Source: an uncultured Bacteroidales bacterium
Lineage (GTDB): Bacteria > Bacteroidota > Bacteroidia > Bacteroidales > UBA932
Assembly (NCBI GenBank): GCA_905233275.1
Contig: CAJODR010000001.1
Coordinates: 21,329 to 85,328, forward strand
Direction of reading: 5' to 3'
Length of the DNA: 64,000 nucleotides
Shown here: positions 36,690 through 45,998 of the stretch, one piece after another
Layout of the letters: each line of letters starts with the position of its first letter
How positions within the stretch are numbered: position 1 is the stretch's first letter
The notes under the pieces: generated by a model
Told to the model about the DNA's origin: nothing
The model's database searches: none
What the model saw: the letters and a program-made list of their open reading frames with translations, nothing else
Position numbers and translations under genes: made by a program

Positions 36690-36706
36690 CAATACCCCCG
36701 GTATTG
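36690..36706 (+). terminator. Hairpin directly after tsf
   Basis: CAATACC-CCC-GGTATTG, a perfect 7-bp stem beginning two bases after the stop; no T-tract, so it may act as an RNA 3' end stabiliser ahead of the next terminator. Confidence 0.45.
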
Positions 36707-36716
36707 TCCAAAGCCT

Positions 36717-36751
36717 ATCGTGGTCCCCACCCCGGGGACCACGATTCTTTT
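36717..36751 (+). terminator. Strong terminator of rpsB-tsf
   Basis: Perfect 12-bp stem ATCGTGGTCCCC/GGGGACCACGAT with a five-base loop, followed by TCTTTTGT. Confidence 0.9.
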
Positions 36752-36806
36752 GTCATTCGCCATCTCCGTGGCTCCTGAAACGCTTGATTGGCGACAATAG
36801 ATTATT

Positions 36807-36857
36807 CCGCGTTGCAGCTTGCAGGAGGCTCTGTGGGCGTTTCTGGGTGCAACGCGG
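36807..36857. repeat. 51-bp inverted-repeat unit A
   Basis: CCGCGTTGC at the left end and GCAACGCGG at the right end. The interior includes CTCTGTGGGCGTTTCT, shared in variant form with unit B, 84 bases downstream. Confidence 0.8.
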
Positions 36858-36890
36858 AGGTGTTATTGGCGATTCTGGCGGTTTGGGGCT

Positions 36891-36941
36891 CCGCGTTGCG
36901 TCGCGAGATTAACTCTGTGGTCATTTTTTACCGCAACGCGG
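36891..36941. repeat. 51-bp inverted-repeat unit B
   Basis: Same 9-bp ends and the same 33-base interior length as unit A; the interior keeps CTCTGTGG.C.TTT.T. The four 9-mers lie at exactly 42-base steps (36807, 36849, 36891, 36933) in alternating orientation. Confidence 0.8.
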
Positions 36942-36976
36942 TATGAACAAAAAAAAATCGTATATTAGCAGCATGC

Positions 36977-37108
36977 GTGTCCACTAAAAGTTGTGGACGA
37001 TTATTATAAAGTTTAACATTTAAATTCAAATCGGTTGACTCCAAAAACCTTTGTAATTACCTAACTCTCAATATTTTCAAAGAACTTTTATGATTTTTTA
37101 GTGGACAC
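36977..37108. mobile_element. 132-bp element with perfect 13-bp terminal inverted repeats
   Basis: GTGTCCACTAAAA at the left and its exact reverse complement at the right bound an AT-rich core without an ORF. A third GTGGAC lies at 36993. This looks like a MITE or a collapsed insertion sequence. I see no target duplication. Its right end is 18 bases before the lipoprotein ATG. Confidence 0.6.
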
Positions 37109-37126
37109 TAATGATATGATTCTATT

Positions 37127-37756
37127 ATGAAAAGATTATTTGTGATTCTTGCCGTGGCGGTGGTTGCGCTGGCGGCGGTTTCGTGCGGGTCGAAGAAGAA
37201 GGGTGATGCTAAGGAGGCGTCGACGCCTTTTGTTACGCCTACGGGTATAGGTAAGATTGAGATTGGGGAGAGGATTGATGACGTGCCGGCATCTCTGAAT
37301 GGGCTTTATGACAGTATTGAGGCCGTCGAGGAGACGGAATATGCTGAGGGAGGGGACGAATGGACCGCTGAAGTCTTTTATGCCAAGAAGGACGGCCAGA
37401 GGGTGTTCAAGATTATTCCCGATGAAGGGAAAATATGGCATATTGAAGTGATCTCTCCCAAACTCAAGACGGAGAGCGGCTTGGGGATCGACTCTACTGT
37501 CGAGGAGTTATTCGCCGCAGGCGGAAAGGCTTATTGCGGGATCGAGTGGTGGGAGTATTACGACGGTATTCTCTGCGAAGACCTTATATTCACGGGTTTC
37601 GACCTCTCTCCGAAGGGCGAGGCCAAGATTGCCGATCTTGATGACGGCGATTTCATCAAGCTGGAGCTTTCCGACCTTAAGGAAGGATCCAAGCCACACA
37701 AGTTGAGTATTCCCGACGATTTGTGGCGGAATACAATCAAGGAAATGTTACAATAG
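37127..37756 (+). CDS. Lipoprotein of unknown function
   Basis: A 209-residue lipoprotein (signal LFVILAVAVVALAAVSC followed by GSKKKGD). The mature part has repeated beta-strand-like segments (GIGKIEIGERIDDVP, KIWHIEVISPKLKTESGLGIDSTVEEL, GDFIKLELSDL). The order of IEIG and SxxxxTxxGIxxxST motifs resembles small envelope lipoproteins that bind each other (BamE/DUF1131-like), but the match is weak. It stands alone between the inverted-repeat element and smpB; the element may supply its promoter. Confidence 0.75.
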   Translation: MKRLFVILAVAVVALAAVSCGSKKKGDAKEASTPFVTPTGIGKIEIGERIDDVPASLNGLYDSIEAVEETEYAEGGDEWTAEVFYAKKDGQRVFKIIPDEGKIWHIEVISPKLKTESGLGIDSTVEELFAAGGKAYCGIEWWEYYDGILCEDLIFTGFDLSPKGEAKIADLDDGDFIKLELSDLKEGSKPHKLSIPDDLWRNTIKEMLQ

Positions 37757-37828
37757 TTTTTAACTATATTTCACTAACCATTTAACCGACATTGATGGTA
37801 CCTTCACCCTCAACAATCTGCCGGATGC

Positions 37829-38287
37829 CTAATAGCCGCTGCGGTCCATGTCGCGGCGGATGTCTTTTTCCTTGATGGAGTGGCGTTTATCGTATTCCTT
37901 TTTGCCGCGGGCGAGGGCGATGACGAGCTTGGCGAATCCGTTCTCGGCGATGAAGAGCTTGACGGTCACGATGGTGAGGCCTTTCTTGGTGTATTCATCC
38001 CTCAGGTGGCGCAGTTCGCGTTTTGTGAGAAGGAGGCGGCGGTCACGGAGAGGCTCGTGCTGGCCCCATGAGCCCCAGAAGTACTGGGCGATGTTGAGTC
38101 CGCGGACAAAGAGCTGGCTGCCGGAGAAATAGCAGTAGGAGTCGTTGAGGGAGACTTTTCCGTTGCGGATGGACTTGATCTCCGTACCGACGAGCTGGAT
38201 GCCGGCCGTGTAGGTCTCGAGGAACTCGTAGTCGAACGAGGCCCTCCGGTTGCGGTATTCCACTTTATGTTGTTTCTCCTTTGCCAT
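37829..38287 (-). CDS. smpB: SsrA-binding protein SmpB
   Basis: SmpB delivers tmRNA to stalled ribosomes. The 152-residue protein has NRRASFDYEFLETYTAGIQLVG, TEIKSIRNGKVSLNDSYC and the basic C-terminal tail ARGKKEYDKRHSIKEKDIRRD that enters the decoding channel. It is divergent from miaA: the minus-strand -7 box TACCTTTG is at 38298-38305, ten bases before the ATG, so the leader is very short. Confidence 0.97.
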   Translation of the reverse strand: MAKEKQHKVEYRNRRASFDYEFLETYTAGIQLVGTEIKSIRNGKVSLNDSYCYFSGSQLFVRGLNIAQYFWGSWGQHEPLRDRRLLLTKRELRHLRDEYTKKGLTIVTVKLFIAENGFAKLVIALARGKKEYDKRHSIKEKDIRRDMDRSGY

Positions 38288-38297
38288 GATGCGGTTG

Positions 38298-38325
38298 CAA
38301 AGGTAGGAAATTTTCCGTAGATTTG
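38298..38325. promoter_or_regulatory. Divergent -7 boxes of smpB and miaA
   Basis: Minus TACCTTTG (38298-38305) and plus TAGATTTG (38318-38325), 12 bases apart, the same geometry as at dusB/27300. TTG at 38295-38297 is 20 bases before the miaA box. Confidence 0.65.
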
Positions 38326-38331
38326 TAAATA

Positions 38332-39303
38332 ATGGCGAAACGTCCTTTTATACCGATTCCGCCGCCGGCGCCTCTCCCGGAGCCGGAGGTGATTGACGTG
38401 CCGTCGCTGGTAAAGGCGTATGAGGAGGGCGAAATCGACCTCATCTGCGTCCTGGGCCCTACCGCATCTGGTAAGACGCGATATGCAGTACAGTTGGCAC
38501 GCGAGATTTCAGCGGAGATTATTTCTGCTGATTCGCGGCAGGTGTACAGGGGGATGACGATAGGGACGGGGAAGGACCTGGAGGAGTATGGGGAAGTGCC
38601 GTACCATCTTATTGATATAGTGGATGCGGGTGAGAAATATGACCTGTACCGCTATCAGCACGATTTCGAGAAGGTTTTTGCCGATATCAGAGGGAGGGGA
38701 GTGATCCCTGTTCTCTGCGGAGGGACCGGCCTGTACATTCAGGCGGTCACGCATGCATTCGCCTTAAGGAATGTGCCGGCGGACTGGGAGTTGAGAAGGC
38801 GGCTGGATGAGGCGGATGATGAATATCTGCTGAGCGAATATGAAAGGTTGAAAGAGATTTACAACAGCGACGCTCAAAGTGACATTCAGTCACGGCACCG
38901 GCTGATCAGGTCGCTGGAGGTAATGTATGCTGAGGAGAAGGGGTTGCCTGACGGTTCGGAGGTAAAGTCGACGGAGTTCTGTCCCAAGAAGACATATTAT
39001 ATAGGTACGCTCGTGGACCGCGAGACGCGCAATGCGCGCATCGACGCCAGGCTGGATGCCCGCCTTGAAGCGGGACTCGTGGACGAGGTCCGCGGCCTTC
39101 TCGCAAGCGGAGTCGGACCGGAGGACCTGATATACTACGGCCTTGAATATAAATTTGTTACGCAGTATATTCTGGGGCTTATCGACTACGACGCCATGCG
39201 CCTTCAGCTCGCCACCGCCATCCATCAGTTCGCCAAACGGCAGATGACCTTCTTCCGCGGCATGGAAGCCAAAGGCGACGTCATACACTGGACGCTTGTG
39301 TAG
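38332..39303 (+). CDS. miaA: tRNA dimethylallyltransferase
   Basis: MiaA adds the isopentenyl group to A37 of tRNAs reading UNN codons. The 323-residue protein has a Pro-rich N-terminal extension (about 1-30), then the P-loop CVLGPTASGKTRYAVQLA, ADSRQVYRGMTIGTGK, VPYHLIDIVD and LCGGTGLYIQAV. The C-terminal QLATAIHQFAKRQMTFFR matches the family. The ATG is six bases after the -7 box, so transcription may start at or next to the start codon. Confidence 0.95.
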   Translation: MAKRPFIPIPPPAPLPEPEVIDVPSLVKAYEEGEIDLICVLGPTASGKTRYAVQLAREISAEIISADSRQVYRGMTIGTGKDLEEYGEVPYHLIDIVDAGEKYDLYRYQHDFEKVFADIRGRGVIPVLCGGTGLYIQAVTHAFALRNVPADWELRRRLDEADDEYLLSEYERLKEIYNSDAQSDIQSRHRLIRSLEVMYAEEKGLPDGSEVKSTEFCPKKTYYIGTLVDRETRNARIDARLDARLEAGLVDEVRGLLASGVGPEDLIYYGLEYKFVTQYILGLIDYDAMRLQLATAIHQFAKRQMTFFRGMEAKGDVIHWTLV

Positions 39304-39318
39304 TAATTAAAATATTAC

Positions 39319-39326
39319 TACCTTTG
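39319..39326 (+). promoter_or_regulatory. -7 box of metK
   Basis: TACCTTTG; the predicted start of transcription lies about eight bases before the riboswitch P1 stem. Confidence 0.65.
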
Positions 39327-39340
39327 CGACCCAAAAGAAA

Positions 39341-39392
39341 CCGTGGACAGATTTGAACAGCTTGCAACCACGGCCATAAAAAATGCTAAAAG
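39341..39392 (+). ncRNA. SAM-II riboswitch (metK leader)
   Basis: The 6-bp stem CCGTGG/CCACGG closes a 21-base loop that contains GATTTG and GCTTGCA, the two conserved SAM-II loop segments. The 3' strand contains ATAAA and then TGCTAAAAG, the conserved pseudoknot/SAM-binding and ribosome-binding stretch. AGC in the loop can pair with GCT in the 3' strand. SAM-II is a translational OFF switch known from genes of methionine and SAM synthesis, so feedback on metK fits. The ATG at 39383 lies inside the conserved part, which rules it out as the start. Confidence 0.82.
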
Positions 39393-39394
39393 AC

Positions 39395-40654
39395 ATGAAA
39401 AACACGTATCTGTTTACGTCGGAGTCCGTTTCCGAAGGACATCCCGACAAGGTCGCGGACCAGATCAGCGACTCTCTCCTTGACGAATTCCTCCGCCGCG
39501 ACCCCGAATCCAAGGTCGCCTGCGAAAGCTTTTGTTCCACCGGCCTCACCGTGGTGATGGGCGAGGTTAAATCCGAAGCATACGTCGACGTGCAGACAAC
39601 GGTGCGCGAGACTATTCGCCGGATAGGCTATGACAGGGCCGAATACATGTTTGACGGCTACAGCTGCGGGGTGCTTTCCGCCCTTCACGAGCAGAGCCCG
39701 GACATCAACCGCGGCGTTGAGAGGGAAGATCCTGACAGACAGGGTGCCGGCGACCAGGGAATTATGTTCGGCTATGCCTGCCGCGACACTGAAGACTATA
39801 TGCCGCTGCCTCTATGGCTCAGCCATCGCATACTTCTCATTCTCAGGGATTTGCGTCACAACGAGCCGAAGGTGATGCCGTATCTGCGACCTGACGCCAA
39901 GAGTCAGTTTACCATCGAATACGACGCCGAAACGCACCATCCGCTCCGCGTCCATACCATAGTCCTTTCGACCCAGCATGACGAATTCGACACCGACGAG
40001 GTTATGCACGCGCGTATAGAAAAGGATGTGCGGGAGATCGTCATTCCCCGCCTCAAGGCTTCGATTCCGGAGGAGACGGCTGCGCTGTTTGACGACGATG
40101 TCATCCTGTACGTCAATCCGACGGGCAAATTCGTGATCGGAGGCCCTCACGGCGATACCGGACTTACCGGACGCAAGATCATCGTGGACACTTACGGAGG
40201 CAAGGGTGCACACGGCGGTGGAGCATTCTCCGGAAAGGATCCGTCCAAGGTGGACCGCAGCGCAGCATACGCCGCACGTCATATTGCGAAGAATATGGTC
40301 GCTGCCGGCGTTGCGGATGAAATCCTCGTCCAGCTGTCGTACGCAATCGGCATTGCCGAGCCCGTGAGCATATTCGTCAATACGTACGGGACTTCCCATT
40401 CGTCGGTGAGCGACGACGAGATAGCGCGCAGGATCAGGGCGTCATTCGACCTCAGGCCGGCCGCAATCATCCGCCGCTTCGGTCTCAAGAACCCGATATA
40501 CGCTCCTACGGCCGCGTACGGGCACTTCGGCCGCAAGCCTTATAAGCAGGAAGTTACCGTGTATGAGGGCGAAAAGCCTGTTACTAAGGAGGTTACCTTC
40601 TTCGGCTGGGAGGCCCTCGACGAAGTGGAAAATATAAAAAATTCTTTTTTATAA
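39395..40654 (+). CDS. metK: S-adenosylmethionine synthase
   Basis: MetK makes SAM from methionine and ATP. The 419-residue form starting [19 protein letters not shown] is chosen because the alternative ATG four codons upstream is within the SAM-II riboswitch. Motifs: [59 protein letters not shown]. It is monocistronic and ends 85 bases before the TonB receptor gene. Control is probably by SAM binding to its leader. Confidence 0.97.
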   Translation: MKNTYLFTSESVSEGHPDKVADQISDSLLDEFLRRDPESKVACESFCSTGLTVVMGEVKSEAYVDVQTTVRETIRRIGYDRAEYMFDGYSCGVLSALHEQSPDINRGVEREDPDRQGAGDQGIMFGYACRDTEDYMPLPLWLSHRILLILRDLRHNEPKVMPYLRPDAKSQFTIEYDAETHHPLRVHTIVLSTQHDEFDTDEVMHARIEKDVREIVIPRLKASIPEETAALFDDDVILYVNPTGKFVIGGPHGDTGLTGRKIIVDTYGGKGAHGGGAFSGKDPSKVDRSAAYAARHIAKNMVAAGVADEILVQLSYAIGIAEPVSIFVNTYGTSHSSVSDDEIARRIRASFDLRPAAIIRRFGLKNPIYAPTAAYGHFGRKPYKQEVTVYEGEKPVTKEVTFFGWEALDEVENIKNSFL

Positions 40655-40659
40655 GGCCG

Positions 40660-40690
40660 TTGTTTTTGTGCTAAAGAAAGCGTAACTTTG
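40660..40690 (+). promoter_or_regulatory. Promoter of the first receptor operon
   Basis: TTG, a 20-base spacer, then TAACTTTG. Confidence 0.65.
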
Positions 40691-40738
40691 TGCACGAAAT
40701 TTTGACTCATCAATATTTCTTATATCTATTCACATCTT

Positions 40739-43700
40739 ATGAGAAAAGCTTTTAAAAGCATCCTGCTCGCATTCACGATGATGTTTGCGGGCTCTGTCGC
40801 CTATTCCCAGGTGACCACATCGTCCCTCGCCGGACACGTGGTTGACCAGAACGGCGAATCTGTTGTCGGCGCTACCGTCATCGTCCTGCACGAGCCCTCG
40901 GGTACCGTGTACGGCGGTGTCACCAACGTCGATGGACGGTATTCCCTCCAGGGCCTTCGCCCCGGCGGTCCCTACACCGTCACCTTCACACTTATCGGAT
41001 ACCGTGACGCCCAATACACGGACGTCACCCTCCAGCTCGCCGAGACCTACAATCTCCAGGCAAAGATGGAAGAAGCGACCGAATTCCTCTCCGAGGCAGT
41101 CGTGACCGCGGTCCCCGCCTCCAAGTTCTCGGCCGAGAAGACAGGTGCTGCGACCAACATCACGTCCAGCCAGATCATCTCGATGCCTACCGTATCGAGG
41201 AGCATTTCCGACATTACCCGCCTCTCTCCTTACGGCGGCAACGGAATGAGCTTCGCCGGTTCCGACGGACGTCTCGCCAACTTCACCGTTGACGGCGCCA
41301 ACTTCAACAACAACTTCGGCCTTTCCTCAAATCTCCCCGGTGGCGGTACTCCTATCTCCATCGACGCCATTGAGGAGGCCCAGGTGGTGATTTCCCCCTA
41401 TGACGTGCGCCAGACCAACTTTATCGGCGGCGGCGTCAACGCTATCACCAAGTCCGGTACCAACACCTTCCGCGGCACCGCCTACGTGTATCACAGGAAT
41501 GAAAACATGCAGGGCGACGCCGTCTGCGGCGAACAGATCACCGGTGCCCGCGAGAAAGACCGCAAGACCACTTACGGTCTCACCCTCGGCGGACCCATCA
41601 TCAAGAACAAACTCTTCTTCTTCGTCAACGCAGAATTCTCCAAGATCCCTACGGTGGTCAACCGCTGGAGAGGTTCCGAAGACGGCGTAGCCGATCCGGA
41701 CAATTACATCTCCCGTACCACTCTCACCGACCTTGAGAGGGTTTCCACCTTCCTGAGGACCAATTACGGCTACAACACAGGCTCATGGACAAAATTCCCT
41801 GCCGACGAGGACAACAAGAAGATCCTTGCCCGTCTCGACTGGAACATCGACAGCAGGAACCATCTCGCCCTCCGTTACAACCGCACTGTCAACAACTACT
41901 GGCAGAGCCCCAACGCAACCTCGATGGACGGTGGTACCCGTATGGCCGGTGCCCGTATGTCCCAGTACTCGATGTCCTTCGCCAATTCGATGTATTCGAT
42001 GCAGAACATCGTCGACACCTGGTCCCTCGATCTCAACAGCCGCATCAGCGACAATCTCTCCAACCAGTTCCTGGCCACATTCTCCAGGCTTGACGATATC
42101 CGCGGCACCAATTCTTCGGAATTCCCGTTCATCGACATCCTGAAGGACGACGACAACTACATGGCAGCAGGTTACGAGCTCTTCACATGGAACAATGCGG
42201 TTCACAACACCGTTGCCAACGTCAAGGATGACATCACCTACTCCCTCGGCCGCCACAAAATCACCGGAGGTATCAGCTTCGAATACCAGATGGCTGACAA
42301 CCAGTACATGCGTAACGGTTCCGGTTACTACCGTTATGACAGCCTGGACGACTTCCTCTCCGGAGCAGCTCCCGAAATCGTCTGCCTTACTTACGGCTAT
42401 GACGGCGAGACCGCACCTGCAGCCCGCGTCCAGTTCTACAAGGCCGGTATCTATGCCCAGGATGACTGGAGTGTCAACGACAAGTTCAAACTGACCTATG
42501 GCGTCCGTCTCGACGGTCTCTTCTTCGACAACGGAGACCTTATGACCAACGCTGCCATCAAGGCCCTCGACTATTATCCCAAGAAATACAACTACGCCGA
42601 GAAGCACATCGACACCGGCACATGGCCCACTTCCAACGTGACTGTTTCACCCCGCGTCGGCTTCACCTACGACGTGTTCGGTGACAAGAGCCTCAAGGTC
42701 CGCGGCGGTACCGGCCTCTTCGTCGGCCGTCTCCCGCTCGTGTTCTTCACCAACATGCCTACCAACGGCGGTCTCGTACAGTACCAGGCCCAGCTGAGCG
42801 GCAAGACCCAGGTCTATGACGCCAAGAATGACAAGGTAAAGCTCCCTTGGTACACCGGAGCAGTCACTGTCGATGACAAAGGCAACAAATACATCGACAT
42901 GAGCCAGTTCGCCGGCGGCCTCGTGACCGACAAGGACGGCAAAGCCACTGTCCAGGCCCTTCTCGACAAGCTCGCAGGCATGGGTTATCCTACGACAGTC
43001 TCTCCTGAGGACGGCACCGTGCCGAGCTCCATCAGCGCTGTCGATCCCAACTTCAAGATGCCTCAGGTATGGAAGACTTCCCTCGCAGTGGACTATTCCT
43101 TCCCGACATCCTTCCCGATGTCAATCACCGCTGAAGGCATTTTCAACAAGACCATCAACGCAGTCAGTATCTCCGACTGGAGCATGAAGGACGTCGGCGG
43201 ATACTCCCGCTTCAACGGCGTGGACAACCGTCCTATCTATCCTGCCAACTACCGCACCGGTACCAAGGCATTCGTCCTTGAGAATACCAACCAGGGTTAT
43301 GGCTGGTCAGCCAATGTCACCTTCAACATGAGCCCTGTCAAGGGTCTCGACATCATGGCCGCCTACACCCACACTGTCAACAAGGAGATCACCGGTATGC
43401 CCGGTAGTGCAGCCGAGTCCGCCTTCACCTACGTTCCCACGACCGAAGGCCCCAACTACATCAAGCTGCACAACTCCCAGTACGTGACTCCGGACCGCGT
43501 CATCGCTTCCGTATCCCACTCTGACAACAGCGGCAACCACTACAGCGTCATTTATGAGGCATGGAGGGGCGGTTACAGCTATTCCTACATGACCACCAAC
43601 GATATGAACGGTGACGGTTATGCATACGATGCCATCTATATCCCCACTGTCGCAGAGGTCGTCAACGGTGACTTCCGCTTCGTCTCCCAGGGTGATGCGG

Positions 43701-44104
43701 ACCGCTTCCTTGACTTCGTCGCCAAGGATAAGTACCTCTCCAGCCACAGGGGCCAGTATGCTGAGCCTTACAGTGTCTATTCTCCTTGGGTACACCGCTT
43801 CGACCTCAGCTACAAACATGACTTCACAGTCCATGTGGCAGGCCAGAAGAACACTCTCCAGGTCGGCTTCGACATCAAGAATGTCCTCAACCTCTTCAAC
43901 TCCAGCTGGGGTGTTTCCAAGTACCTCAATCCCGCCATCGGCAGCGAGGCCCGCATCCTCAAGTATGAGGGCGTCGACGGCGACGGCTATGCTACCTTCT
44001 CAACGCCGAAGGGTGTGAGCGGCGACACCGCCACTTTCGTTCCCAACCATTCTCTCGGCCAGTGCTGGTATGCTTCCATCGGTATCAAATATCTGTTCAA
44101 CTAA
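40739..44104 (+). CDS. Oar-like TonB-dependent outer-membrane receptor
   Basis: An 1121-residue outer-membrane protein. Sec signal at 1-23 (LLAFTMMFAGSVAYSQ); carboxypeptidase-regulatory-like beta domain at about 29-113 (AGHVVDQNGESVVGATVIV); plug domain at about 120-250 (NFTVDGANFNNNFG, IEEAQVVISPYDVRQTNFIGG); then a beta barrel ending in SIGIKYLFN. The plug and size match Oar-type receptors rather than SusC, and no SusD follows. It is the first gene of a unit with the BACON/OB lipoprotein 16 bases downstream, which probably acts as its surface partner. Substrate unknown. Confidence 0.9.
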   Translation: MRKAFKSILLAFTMMFAGSVAYSQVTTSSLAGHVVDQNGESVVGATVIVLHEPSGTVYGGVTNVDGRYSLQGLRPGGPYTVTFTLIGYRDAQYTDVTLQLAETYNLQAKMEEATEFLSEAVVTAVPASKFSAEKTGAATNITSSQIISMPTVSRSISDITRLSPYGGNGMSFAGSDGRLANFTVDGANFNNNFGLSSNLPGGGTPISIDAIEEAQVVISPYDVRQTNFIGGGVNAITKSGTNTFRGTAYVYHRNENMQGDAVCGEQITGAREKDRKTTYGLTLGGPIIKNKLFFFVNAEFSKIPTVVNRWRGSEDGVADPDNYISRTTLTDLERVSTFLRTNYGYNTGSWTKFPADEDNKKILARLDWNIDSRNHLALRYNRTVNNYWQSPNATSMDGGTRMAGARMSQYSMSFANSMYSMQNIVDTWSLDLNSRISDNLSNQFLATFSRLDDIRGTNSSEFPFIDILKDDDNYMAAGYELFTWNNAVHNTVANVKDDITYSLGRHKITGGISFEYQMADNQYMRNGSGYYRYDSLDDFLSGAAPEIVCLTYGYDGETAPAARVQFYKAGIYAQDDWSVNDKFKLTYGVRLDGLFFDNGDLMTNAAIKALDYYPKKYNYAEKHIDTGTWPTSNVTVSPRVGFTYDVFGDKSLKVRGGTGLFVGRLPLVFFTNMPTNGGLVQYQAQLSGKTQVYDAKNDKVKLPWYTGAVTVDDKGNKYIDMSQFAGGLVTDKDGKATVQALLDKLAGMGYPTTVSPEDGTVPSSISAVDPNFKMPQVWKTSLAVDYSFPTSFPMSITAEGIFNKTINAVSISDWSMKDVGGYSRFNGVDNRPIYPANYRTGTKAFVLENTNQGYGWSANVTFNMSPVKGLDIMAAYTHTVNKEITGMPGSAAESAFTYVPTTEGPNYIKLHNSQYVTPDRVIASVSHSDNSGNHYSVIYEAWRGGYSYSYMTTNDMNGDGYAYDAIYIPTVAEVVNGDFRFVSQGDADRFLDFVAKDKYLSSHRGQYAEPYSVYSPWVHRFDLSYKHDFTVHVAGQKNTLQVGFDIKNVLNLFNSSWGVSKYLNPAIGSEARILKYEGVDGDGYATFSTPKGVSGDTATFVPNHSLGQCWYASIGIKYLFN

Positions 44105-44120
44105 TTAAATGCAAGGCACT

Positions 44121-45974
44121 ATGAAACTCAGATATTTATTCGTTTCACTTCTCGCAGTTCTCGGCCTTGCCGTAGCTTGTGAGACAGAGGAAGACCACTA
44201 TCTCGACGAGGTCAAGGTTTCATCCTCCTACCTCGCATTCCCTGCAGAGGGTGGCTCGGTCACCTTCTCGCTCAGCGCCGAGGAGGCATGGTCCATTACC
44301 GATACGCCCGAATGGCTCACAGTAAGCCCTTCTTCCGGAGGTGCCGGTGAGGTCAATGTGACCGCTACCGCCACCGCAGCCGAGGATACCCGCAGCGGCA
44401 ACTTCAATATCGTCTGCGGAGGCAAGACCCAGATCGTCAGCCTCATCCAGATGACGGAGAAAACAGAGCTTCCCGTTACTTCAATCGCCGATGTGATCGC
44501 CGCGGGCGCGGGCTCATTCCGCGTCAAGGGTACTGTCACCAAGGTGGCCAACACCCAGTACGGCAACATCTACATCAACGACGGCTCCACCGATACCAAT
44601 CTGTACATTTATGGTACAAAGAAGGACGGCGCCTATCCCAAGGACAGCACCGGCGGATGGGACAGCTTCGGCATCGAGCCCGGTGACATCATCACCGTAG
44701 AGGGTCCTTTCACCCTGTACAACGGCACCACTCCCGAGATTATCGACGGCGAACTCATCTCTGTCGAGAAATCCCTCATCCAGGTGGCTGCATTTGACTT
44801 TGAGACTCTCCCCGCAGAGGCCGGCTCATTCAGCATGACCGTCAATGCCAAGGTCTCCCCGATCCTCGTTACCACAGAGTCCGAATGGCTCCACGTCACG
44901 GATGTCGCTGCCGGCGGTGTCTACGTCCTCACCTATGACGAAAACACTCGTACAGCCACCCGTACCGCGACTATCACCATCAAAGGCCCCGGCGCCCTCA
45001 AGACAGTTGATGTCTCTCAGATCGGTGTACCTGCGAGCGGTGCTTCCGTTACCGAAATCATCGCCATGGAGGATGATTCCCAGGTCCAGACCCTCCAGTC
45101 CACCACTACCGTGGCCAAGACCACAAAGGGCATCGTGGTTTCTGACGGCGAATCTGCAGTATATGTTTATGGCACAGCTGTAGATGCCATCAAACTCGGT
45201 GACAACGTCCAGATCAGCGCCAAGAAGACCACTTACAACGGTGTTCCCGAACTTACCGATGTGACTGAGGTCATGGTCGACAGCGAAGGCAATACCGTCA
45301 AGCATCCGGAGGCCAAGGATATCACGGCCACTGCTACGGAATATACCGCCGACAAGGCTGAGTTCATTACTCTCTCCGGTACCCTTTTCGTAAGCGACGA
45401 CGGCAAGTACTACAACATGGAGATTGACGGAGTGGACAAGACTGTCCGTCAGGGCTCGATCGTCTATCCTGTCGAGTCCCTGAATGCCAAGAGCTTCAAC
45501 GGCAAGAAGATCACCGTAACAGGCTACTTCAACGGTATCTCTGGCAATGGTGTCTACATCAACATCATCGCTACCAAGATTTCCGAATTCGTCGAGAATC
45601 CCAAGGGCACCATCACCAATCCTTACGGTGCAGATGAACTTGCAGCTCTCCTTCTCGCAGGCGAGACCTTTGATTCAGAGGTTTATGCCAAAGGAAAGAT
45701 CAACAAGATCGACAGCATCTCCTGGGATGTGAACGCTGAAAAGTACTACGGCAATGCCCAGTACTGGCTTTCCGATGACGGTTCCGCAGCCACCCTCGAG
45801 GTTTACCGCGGCTTCTGGTTCGACGGTGACAAATTCACCGCCGAGGATCAGATCAAGGTCGGAGACGAGGTCCTTGTTTACGGCAAGGTGAAGCTTTATG
45901 TCAATGGGGACAACAAGACTCCCGAGTTTGATGCAGGCAACTATATCGTCTCCCTTAACGGCAAGACGGAATAA
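44121..45974 (+). CDS. BACON and OB-fold-like surface lipoprotein
   Basis: A 617-residue lipoprotein (LLAVLGLAVAC). A first BACON-like domain covers about 30-115 (AEEAWSITDTPEWLTVSPSSGG); OB-fold-like modules follow (FRVKGTVTKVANTQYGNIYIND), then a second BACON-like domain (ESEWLHVTDVAAGG) and another OB-like module. The last module (about residue 496 on) has FGNAQY-like and GNYIVSLNG strands equivalent to the tandem repeats of the next lipoprotein. The track start is four codons upstream; the ATG at 44121 gives the better signal. It probably binds ligand at the cell surface for the upstream receptor. Confidence 0.82.
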   Translation: MKLRYLFVSLLAVLGLAVACETEEDHYLDEVKVSSSYLAFPAEGGSVTFSLSAEEAWSITDTPEWLTVSPSSGGAGEVNVTATATAAEDTRSGNFNIVCGGKTQIVSLIQMTEKTELPVTSIADVIAAGAGSFRVKGTVTKVANTQYGNIYINDGSTDTNLYIYGTKKDGAYPKDSTGGWDSFGIEPGDIITVEGPFTLYNGTTPEIIDGELISVEKSLIQVAAFDFETLPAEAGSFSMTVNAKVSPILVTTESEWLHVTDVAAGGVYVLTYDENTRTATRTATITIKGPGALKTVDVSQIGVPASGASVTEIIAMEDDSQVQTLQSTTTVAKTTKGIVVSDGESAVYVYGTAVDAIKLGDNVQISAKKTTYNGVPELTDVTEVMVDSEGNTVKHPEAKDITATATEYTADKAEFITLSGTLFVSDDGKYYNMEIDGVDKTVRQGSIVYPVESLNAKSFNGKKITVTGYFNGISGNGVYINIIATKISEFVENPKGTITNPYGADELAALLLAGETFDSEVYAKGKINKIDSISWDVNAEKYYGNAQYWLSDDGSAATLEVYRGFWFDGDKFTAEDQIKVGDEVLVYGKVKLYVNGDNKTPEFDAGNYIVSLNGKTE

Positions 45975-45998
45975 TCGCCATCAGCTCTCAAACAGTAG

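Larger units (their letters stand above)
36752..37126. other. Gene-free interval with two repeat elements
   Basis: The 375 bases after the tsf terminator hold no supported ORF. They contain a phased pair of 51-bp inverted-repeat units (36807-36941) and a 132-bp element with perfect terminal inverted repeats (36977-37108). The second half is clearly AT-rich against the GC-rich surroundings. Confidence 0.7.

Noticed and set aside
36807-36941. CRISPR array
   Set aside because: The 9-bp elements alternate in orientation and the spacers are partly similar to each other; no cas gene is nearby.
39383-39394. Upstream ATG start of metK
   Set aside because: These bases are part of the conserved GCTAAAAG strand of the SAM-II aptamer; the next ATG gives a normal MetK N-terminus.
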